Of a stretch of 35,462 bases of DNA, positions 30,920 to 35,462 are shown one piece after another. The translations under genes were made by a program, and so were the position numbers. Position 1 is the first letter of the stretch, and each line of letters opens with the position of its first letter. The DNA is from JANQQZ01 sp039187315 (GTDB lineage: Bacteria > Planctomycetota > Phycisphaerae > Phycisphaerales > UBA1924). Below the pieces are notes generated by a model. The model saw only the letters and a program-made list of their open reading frames with translations. It was not told the origin of the DNA and ran no database searches. The DNA is taken from positions 1-35,462 of the forward strand of contig JBCCZQ010000029.1 in the NCBI GenBank assembly GCA_039187315.1, in the 5' to 3' direction.

Positions 30920-32842
30920 ATGCGATTGCTCGCCGCACTGCTCACGCTCCTGCTTGCCGCCATCGCGCTGGCCCCCGCGGCACTTGCCCAGACCACTTGG
31001 CACGTCGACGCCGACGCCCCGCCCGGCGGCGACGGGCTCGCTTGGCAGACCGCCTTCGACGACCTGCAGCCCGCAATGGAACTGGCCATGCCGGGCGACT
31101 CGATCTGGCTCGCCGAGGGGGTCTATGTCCCGAGCGTCCGCCCGCCGAATGCGGTGACGTTCGATTTCTACTTCGAGATGCCCGACGGCGTCGCGATCCT
31201 CGGCGGTTTCAACGGCACCGGAACCGACGAGTCTCAGCGCGATCCAGAACAATTCGAATCCGTGATCTCGGGCGACCTTGACGGCGACGATCTCGACACA
31301 CCGGTCACCGGCAGCCCCTACTTGTTGCCCGAGATGGCCGACCTGCTTGATTCCATCCAAAACAACACCGGCACACTGCTCTTCGTCGACCGCACCGGCC
31401 CCGGCACACGGCTCGACGGGCTTGTACTCGAGGGCGCGTACACCTATGATGCGCACGGCTCCAAGGGCCCCGCCTCGCGCAATGGTGTCTTCGTGCTCGG
31501 TGCCCACCTTGAGATCCACCGGTGCGTCTTCCGACGCAACATCACCGGCGCGCCGGGCGCTCTCTATATTGCAGGCTGCGGCGACCCGCCGTACAACGAG
31601 TGGCTCGATTGGGCCGAGCACCCGTGTGTCCCCTCGCTCGACGAACCGATCCGCTCGGTGGTCACCATCACCGAGAGCGCGTTTCGGAATAACTATCAGC
31701 GGTTCTACAGCGGCGCCCCGATCGTGTATTCGACGATCACCGCGATCCACACGGATCTGACCATCGCGGACACAGAATTCAGCTTCAATCTCGATCCCCG
31801 CTTTCAGATCGATCGTTTCTTTGGCGAACGAGTCGCCCAGAACGGCCTGCTGATCGAGGAAGGCTCCGACGCGACGATCGAGCGGTGCACGTTCACCCGC
31901 TGCGGCGGCTACCGGCAGGGCGCCCAGCAGGATTACGCGGCCATCGCGCTCGGGGTCGTTCCCAGCGATCCGCCGCCGAACGCGGTGATCAGTGACTGTG
32001 TCTTCCGCGACAACCTGGCCGGCATGACCGGCGTGATCAACCTCCTCCACGCGGGAGCCGTGCGCATCGAGCGCAACCGGTTCGAGGGCAGCCTCTGGGC
32101 CTCGCCTCAGGTCGCGGGCGGTATCGCGAGCGGGATATCGCTTTCGTCGGCGATCCAGAATCCGAGCGATGTGCTCATCGCACACAACACGTTCGCTGGC
32201 ACGGTCGCGATCGATCCGGAAACCGGCGATCTGCCGGACGCGGAAGTTTCCATCATCGGTGGATCGGCCCGCGACGCGCGGATTCATTCCAACACGCTCG
32301 CTGGCTACAACAGGGCCGCGGCACTCATCGATGTCTGGCGCGGTGATCTGATCGCGAACCTTGAGATCCACGACGCCGCGCTGGCGGCGTCCTCCTTCAT
32401 CCGCCCGCCCTCCGACGGCGGCGACGGATGGGGCGACGATCCCAACACGCCCGACATCGACGAGTCCCTCAACGACGACTTCGGCGACCTCCGACTCCGA
32501 CCAGGCTCGCCCGCCATCGACCGCGCCGACGCCGCCACCGTCGACCCCGCCGCCACCGACCTCGCCGGCAACCCCCGCGTCGCCGACGACACCGGCGTCC
32601 CCGACCGCCCCGGCACCCTCGACCTGGGCGCCTACGAGTTCCAGGGCACCAGCTGCCTCGCGGATGTCAACCGGGACGGTGACGTCAACCCGTCCGACTT
32701 CTTTGCATGGGTCACGTTTTTCGTGGCCGACCCACGCCCGCCCGAGCAGGACGCACTCTGCGATGTCAATCGAGACGACTCCTGCACCAGCAGCGACTTC
32801 TTCGCCTGGGTGACGCTCTTCACCGGCCCCGGCTGCGAGTAA
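30920..32842 (+). CDS. Parallel beta-helix (choice-of-anchor Q-like) protein with GC-type dockerin
   Basis: A 640-residue secreted protein; GGAG is 6 bases before ATG 30920 and the signal peptide is MRLLAALLTLLLAAIALAPA. The mature protein begins TWHVDADAPPGGDGLAWQTA, with DSIWLAEGVYVPS close behind, as in the paralogue at 17334. Beta-helix rungs include LEIHRCVFRRN, LTIADTEFSFN and ATIERCTFTRCGG. The helix ends with RLRPGSPAIDRAD and DLGAYEFQG, the choice-of-anchor Q signature, followed directly by the dockerin (about 578-640), ending PGCE. It is the only dockerin gene on the plus strand, divergent from lpdA across 163 bp. The segment 32480-32630 is extremely GC-rich and Asp/Ala/Pro-rich. 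Function is unknown; carbohydrate binding or adhesion is plausible. Confidence 0.9.
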   Translation: MRLLAALLTLLLAAIALAPAALAQTTWHVDADAPPGGDGLAWQTAFDDLQPAMELAMPGDSIWLAEGVYVPSVRPPNAVTFDFYFEMPDGVAILGGFNGTGTDESQRDPEQFESVISGDLDGDDLDTPVTGSPYLLPEMADLLDSIQNNTGTLLFVDRTGPGTRLDGLVLEGAYTYDAHGSKGPASRNGVFVLGAHLEIHRCVFRRNITGAPGALYIAGCGDPPYNEWLDWAEHPCVPSLDEPIRSVVTITESAFRNNYQRFYSGAPIVYSTITAIHTDLTIADTEFSFNLDPRFQIDRFFGERVAQNGLLIEEGSDATIERCTFTRCGGYRQGAQQDYAAIALGVVPSDPPPNAVISDCVFRDNLAGMTGVINLLHAGAVRIERNRFEGSLWASPQVAGGIASGISLSSAIQNPSDVLIAHNTFAGTVAIDPETGDLPDAEVSIIGGSARDARIHSNTLAGYNRAAALIDVWRGDLIANLEIHDAALAASSFIRPPSDGGDGWGDDPNTPDIDESLNDDFGDLRLRPGSPAIDRADAATVDPAATDLAGNPRVADDTGVPDRPGTLDLGAYEFQGTSCLADVNRDGDVNPSDFFAWVTFFVADPRPPEQDALCDVNRDDSCTSSDFFAWVTLFTGPGCE

Positions 32843-32908
32843 CAGCCACCCAGCCCGGGTATCCTGCCGGTTGCACGCACCCGCGAACACCCGCCAGGAG
32901 CCCCTGAC

Positions 32909-33292
32909 ATGTCCACACCGAAGCACCCCCTGGCCGACCTCGGCCATGCAATCCTCAGCCACGTCCAATCCGGCGCCACGAACGACCGCCCCCTGTGGGA
33001 GAAGCACTTCCACCCCAACTTCGTCTCCATCGAGGGCACCGGCGAGCGCTACGAGGGCATCGACAACGTCGAGAAAAAGTGCAACGACTGGATGAACGCC
33101 CACACCATGCACAGCTTCACGGCCGACGGCCCTTACCTCGGCAGCGACACCATCGCCATCCGCTTCACACTCGACCTCGAGCCCAAGGACGGCTCCTGGC
33201 CACGCATGACCATGAGCGAGGTCGCCGTCTACACCGTCAAAGACGGCAAGGTCGCGCAGGAAGAATTCATGTACGAGCCCATGCCCGGCTAA
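32909..33292 (+). CDS. NTF2/SnoaL-like small protein
   Basis: A 127-residue cytoplasmic protein with AGGAG 8 bases before ATG 32909. The pattern fits a single NTF2-like/SnoaL cone: LWEKHFHPNFVSIEGTGERY, then EGIDNVEKKCNDWM, VAVYTVKDGKVAQEEFMY. The family includes small-molecule isomerases, cyclases and many stress or binding proteins; no specific activity can be read from the sequence. It starts 66 bp after the beta-helix gene, so co-transcription is possible but no functional link is evident. It converges with the lipoprotein gene at 33324. Confidence 0.85.
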   Translation: MSTPKHPLADLGHAILSHVQSGATNDRPLWEKHFHPNFVSIEGTGERYEGIDNVEKKCNDWMNAHTMHSFTADGPYLGSDTIAIRFTLDLEPKDGSWPRMTMSEVAVYTVKDGKVAQEEFMYEPMPG

Positions 33293-33323
33293 CCGGGCCT
33301 GAGGCGACCAACCCCGCCGAAAG

Positions 33324-34589
33324 CTAGTTCTTGGGATCCGTCAGCGGCACGCGCAGCAGCCGGAACGGGCCCCGGGCCTCTGGGCCGTTCGCGTTGCCGA
33401 ACCCGGTCTCGTGGATCCGGGCCGTCGTCACGTACAGCTGACCGCCGTGCACCGCCAGGCTGTCCGGCCAGACAAGCCGCTCGTCCGCTGTCACCAGCAC
33501 AAGCTCGCCAGAGGGCAACCGCGCCGTGATCGCATCACGCTCGAGCGCGGTGAAGTACAGCACCCCGTTGCCATCCATGATCATCGCGTCCGTCGCGAAC
33601 GTCCGGCCGAGTTCCTGCACCGAGTCGGCGATCGACGCCACATCGATGGAACCTGGCCCGCCGCTGGACCCGCCGCCGGCCAGCCGCAACGCCGCGATCA
33701 TCCCCCCCGTCGGCACGCGGTACAGCGTCCGGGCCGTCAACGCCTGGTAGTACAGGTACGCCCCATCCGGCGAGAGCGCGATCCCGTCGCTGTGGATCGC
33801 CGGGCTCTCGCCCGAGCCATCCAGTGACCACGGCAGCCCGCCGATCACCAGCGTCGTCCCGGGCTCGGCCTTCGTCGAAGGGTGGTCCTCCAGGAACCGC
33901 ACAGCAGCACCCGTCGTCAGGTCGACCACCAGGATGGCGCCGAGCCCCGAGTCCGAGATGTACGCCACACCGCGGGCCGTATCGATCCGCACGTCGTTGA
34001 GGTACGAGCCCGGCGGCGCCGAGCGCCGATCGAACACGAACGTCGCCGCAGGCTGGTCTATCCGCAGATCGAACCGAACGAGCTTCGCTGCGCCGTCGAT
34101 CGGCCCCTCGAAGTTCGGCGCGCCGGGGTCCAGCACCCACAGCCGCCCCAGATCATCGACATGCATGGCCTGCACGCACACGAACGACGACTCCGGACGC
34201 TGCCCCGGCCCCCAGCTGTTCCAGCCGCGGTCGGGGAAAGGACGCGGCGGGCTGTCGGTCCCCGGGTACAGCTCGATCACACTCGAGCCGTGCCGCCCGT
34301 GCCAGCGCGGTGCCGACAGAAACAGCCGCGCATCCGGCGTCACCGCCACGCCCACCGCCTGGAACCCCTCCAGCGCCACCACCTGCTCTGGCACCGGACG
34401 CGTTGCCGTCGTCAGACGCTCGCCCCACGGCACGAACCCCTCGAGGCCAGGGTTCCGCTCCACCGCGTATGAGCTCTCGCTCGCCGGCAGCGCACGCGGC
34501 GAAGACCCGCACCCGGCCAGCCCAACACAACAGCCCAGCGCCACAACCGTGCACGCGACCAGCCACCGACGACGCATCAAGTCATCCAT
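33324..34589 (-). CDS. MRJP/yellow-family-like lipoprotein
   Basis: A 421-residue lipoprotein. The signal sequence ends in lipobox LAGC with acceptor Cys27. The body fits the major royal jelly/yellow family beta-propeller: FQAVGVAVTPDARLFLSAPR near the start, LWVLDPGAPNF, YLNDVRIDTARGVAYISDSG, SDGIALSPDGAYLYYQALTA, MIMDGNGVLYFTALERDAI and VWPDSLAVHGGQLYVTT. Bacterial members are poorly characterised; some are called L-dopachrome tautomerase-related, but enzymatic activity should not be assumed. An SMP-30-like sugar-lactone role is an alternative. ATG 34577 is an alternative start. It is divergent from the small zinc-ribbon gene, with under 50 bp between the start codons. Confidence 0.85.
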   Translation of the reverse strand: MDDLMRRRWLVACTVVALGCCVGLAGCGSSPRALPASESSYAVERNPGLEGFVPWGERLTTATRPVPEQVVALEGFQAVGVAVTPDARLFLSAPRWHGRHGSSVIELYPGTDSPPRPFPDRGWNSWGPGQRPESSFVCVQAMHVDDLGRLWVLDPGAPNFEGPIDGAAKLVRFDLRIDQPAATFVFDRRSAPPGSYLNDVRIDTARGVAYISDSGLGAILVVDLTTGAAVRFLEDHPSTKAEPGTTLVIGGLPWSLDGSGESPAIHSDGIALSPDGAYLYYQALTARTLYRVPTGGMIAALRLAGGGSSGGPGSIDVASIADSVQELGRTFATDAMIMDGNGVLYFTALERDAITARLPSGELVLVTADERLVWPDSLAVHGGQLYVTTARIHETGFGNANGPEARGPFRLLRVPLTDPKN

Positions 34590-34637
34590 ACCGCAAGCCT
34601 ACACACACCGATGCCCCCCCATCGGTACCATCGGACC

Positions 34638-34892
34638 GTGCCCGGCGACCAGCCCCACTACGACGACGATCTCGAACTCGACCCGGAGGGACCGTCCCCC
34701 GAAGACCTCGAACGCTTCGATCGGGACGGCAGCGACTGCCCATCCTGCGGGGCCGAGGTCTACGACGACGCCACAGTCTGCCCGATCTGCGGGGAACTGC
34801 TCACCGCAGAGCCAGGCTCGGGCCCGTCCAAGCTGACCATCGCCGTCGTCGGCCTCGTCATTGCCGCATTCGTGCTCGTCTTCATCTTCTAA
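34638..34892 (+). CDS. Zinc-ribbon protein with C-terminal membrane anchor
   Basis: A small protein of 84 residues from GTG 34638 (93 from ATG 34611; the extra nine, MPPHRYHRT, look non-coding). An acidic N-terminus (YDDDLELDPEGPSPEDLERF) is followed by a four-Cys zinc ribbon (DCPSCGAEVYDDATVCPICG) and one transmembrane helix that ends the protein (LTIAVVGLVIAAFVLVFIF). It is probably tail-anchored with the ribbon in the cytoplasm. Its role is unknown. Its stop codon overlaps the converging gene at 34889 by 4 bp. Confidence 0.7.
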   Translation: MPGDQPHYDDDLELDPEGPSPEDLERFDRDGSDCPSCGAEVYDDATVCPICGELLTAEPGSGPSKLTIAVVGLVIAAFVLVFIF

Positions 34893-35462
34893 TCTGTTCC
34901 ATCATCGTCCCAAGACGTCCGGAACGATGCCACAAGCGAGTCGCGCCCCACTGCCAGCGACAGCAGCCGCACACGCCGACCGTCACCCAGACGGATCACC
35001 GCGTCCTCGAACAGCGGCGCCTGACCCGCCAGCTTCTCGAACACCGCCTGCGCCTCGGCCGTCTCGAGCAGCTCCGGAGGCATCGACCCGCGTAGCCACC
35101 CGCCATCATCACCGAGCACCAGCCACGCCGGAAGCCCCAGCCGCCCCACCGAAACGCCCGTCGCCCGCACCCACAACGATCCGTCGCCGCGCACCTCAGG
35201 CGCCAGAGTCGCCGTGTACACCCGCGATCCGCCATCCGACTCCACCATCGCGCCGATGCGGCAGCGGCCGTCCTCGAACAGCACACGCACCTCGCGCACC
35301 GATTCCGGCCACGCCATCCCCCCCACCGGCCGCTCACCAACAACCGCGCCGTCCTCGTCCACAACAGCTTCGAACGACCCCGCGGTCAGCCGGGGCAGCC
35401 AACCCGGCAGCCGATCGTGCAACCACGCGTTCGCACCCTCGTCCGACAGCTTCACCGGCCAC
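34889..35462 (-). CDS. Hypothetical protein, C-terminal part (5' end outside window)
   Basis: The frame stays open to the right edge. A GTG at 35455 could be read as a start, but the codons before it (Trp-Pro) continue and no ribosome binding site is visible, so the gene probably begins beyond the window. At least 190 residues are visible. VKLSDEGANAWLHDRLPGWL resembles the opening of periplasmic or membrane-anchored proteins that begin with a helix after an N-terminal anchor. The rest alternates strands (VREVRVLFEDGRCRIGAMVE, LWVRATGVSVGRLGLPAWLV). No family is recognised. Confidence 0.6.
   Translation of the reverse strand, partial: WPVKLSDEGANAWLHDRLPGWLPRLTAGSFEAVVDEDGAVVGERPVGGMAWPESVREVRVLFEDGRCRIGAMVESDGGSRVYTATLAPEVRGDGSLWVRATGVSVGRLGLPAWLVLGDDGGWLRGSMPPELLETAEAQAVFEKLAGQAPLFEDAVIRLGDGRRVRLLSLAVGRDSLVASFRTSWDDDGTD

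Noticed and set aside
7011..32842. Interpretation as a classical cellulosome
   Set aside because: No cohesin, scaffoldin or cellulase is visible and most ectodomains are not carbohydrate-active enzymes. The GC-type dockerin also differs from clostridial type I dockerins by its Cys pattern and its terminal Gly-Cys.
30308..33112. A 934-codon minus-strand frame across the lpdA start and the beta-helix gene
   Set aside because: It crosses two well-supported genes in other frames, its sequence is low-complexity Val/Gly/Asp/Arg, and it contains no family motif.

Overview
The window is high-GC DNA that looks like a planctomycete of the class Phycisphaerae. The main reasons are a dozen secreted proteins ending in the paired 'GC-type' dockerin (two D-x-N-x-D-G-x5-D loops, each followed by an FFAWVT-like helix, ending in Gly-Cys) and two to three proteins with a PEP-CTERM-like tail (PAPASAALLGLGG then an Arg cluster). 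No tRNA, rRNA, CRISPR array, transposase or integrase was found.

Layout. Positions 1-739 hold the end of a ClpC-type AAA+ unfoldase, closed by a strong terminator. Positions 812-1316 are a long structured leader for a small P-domain-like CTERM protein (1317-1883). A polytopic ABC-2-type permease (2097-3977) converges with a recR-rpoN pair on the minus strand (6225 to 3986). A membrane-anchored Cys-dependent phosphatase (6252-6995) is divergent from recR.

From 29097 down to 7011 nearly everything lies on the minus strand and is secreted: eleven dockerin proteins, one CTERM protein and one GH17-type glycoside hydrolase. The ectodomains differ: LVIVD-repeat (choice-of-anchor B), three metzincin-type zinc proteases in a row, a parallel beta-helix, a short-rung beta-solenoid, two NxxGxxAF repeat proteins and several unassigned beta-rich domains. 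A twelfth dockerin protein, also a beta-helix, is on the plus strand at 30920-32842, beyond the dihydrolipoyl dehydrogenase gene. The right end has an NTF2-like protein, an MRJP/yellow-like lipoprotein, a zinc-ribbon membrane protein and a partial hypothetical.

How it fits together. The run reads as an array of exported proteins sharing one exchangeable C-terminal module. Dockerin DNA is almost identical between some neighbours whose ectodomains are unrelated, and in one pair the identity stops at the domain edge. The one enzyme in the run without a tag (GH17) has a decayed dockerin half in the same reading frame downstream of its stop codon. Together these suggest that the dockerin is spread, exchanged and lost as a cassette. 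No cohesin-like partner was recognised here, so what the dockerin binds is unknown. Functions are assigned from motifs by eye; no search was run.
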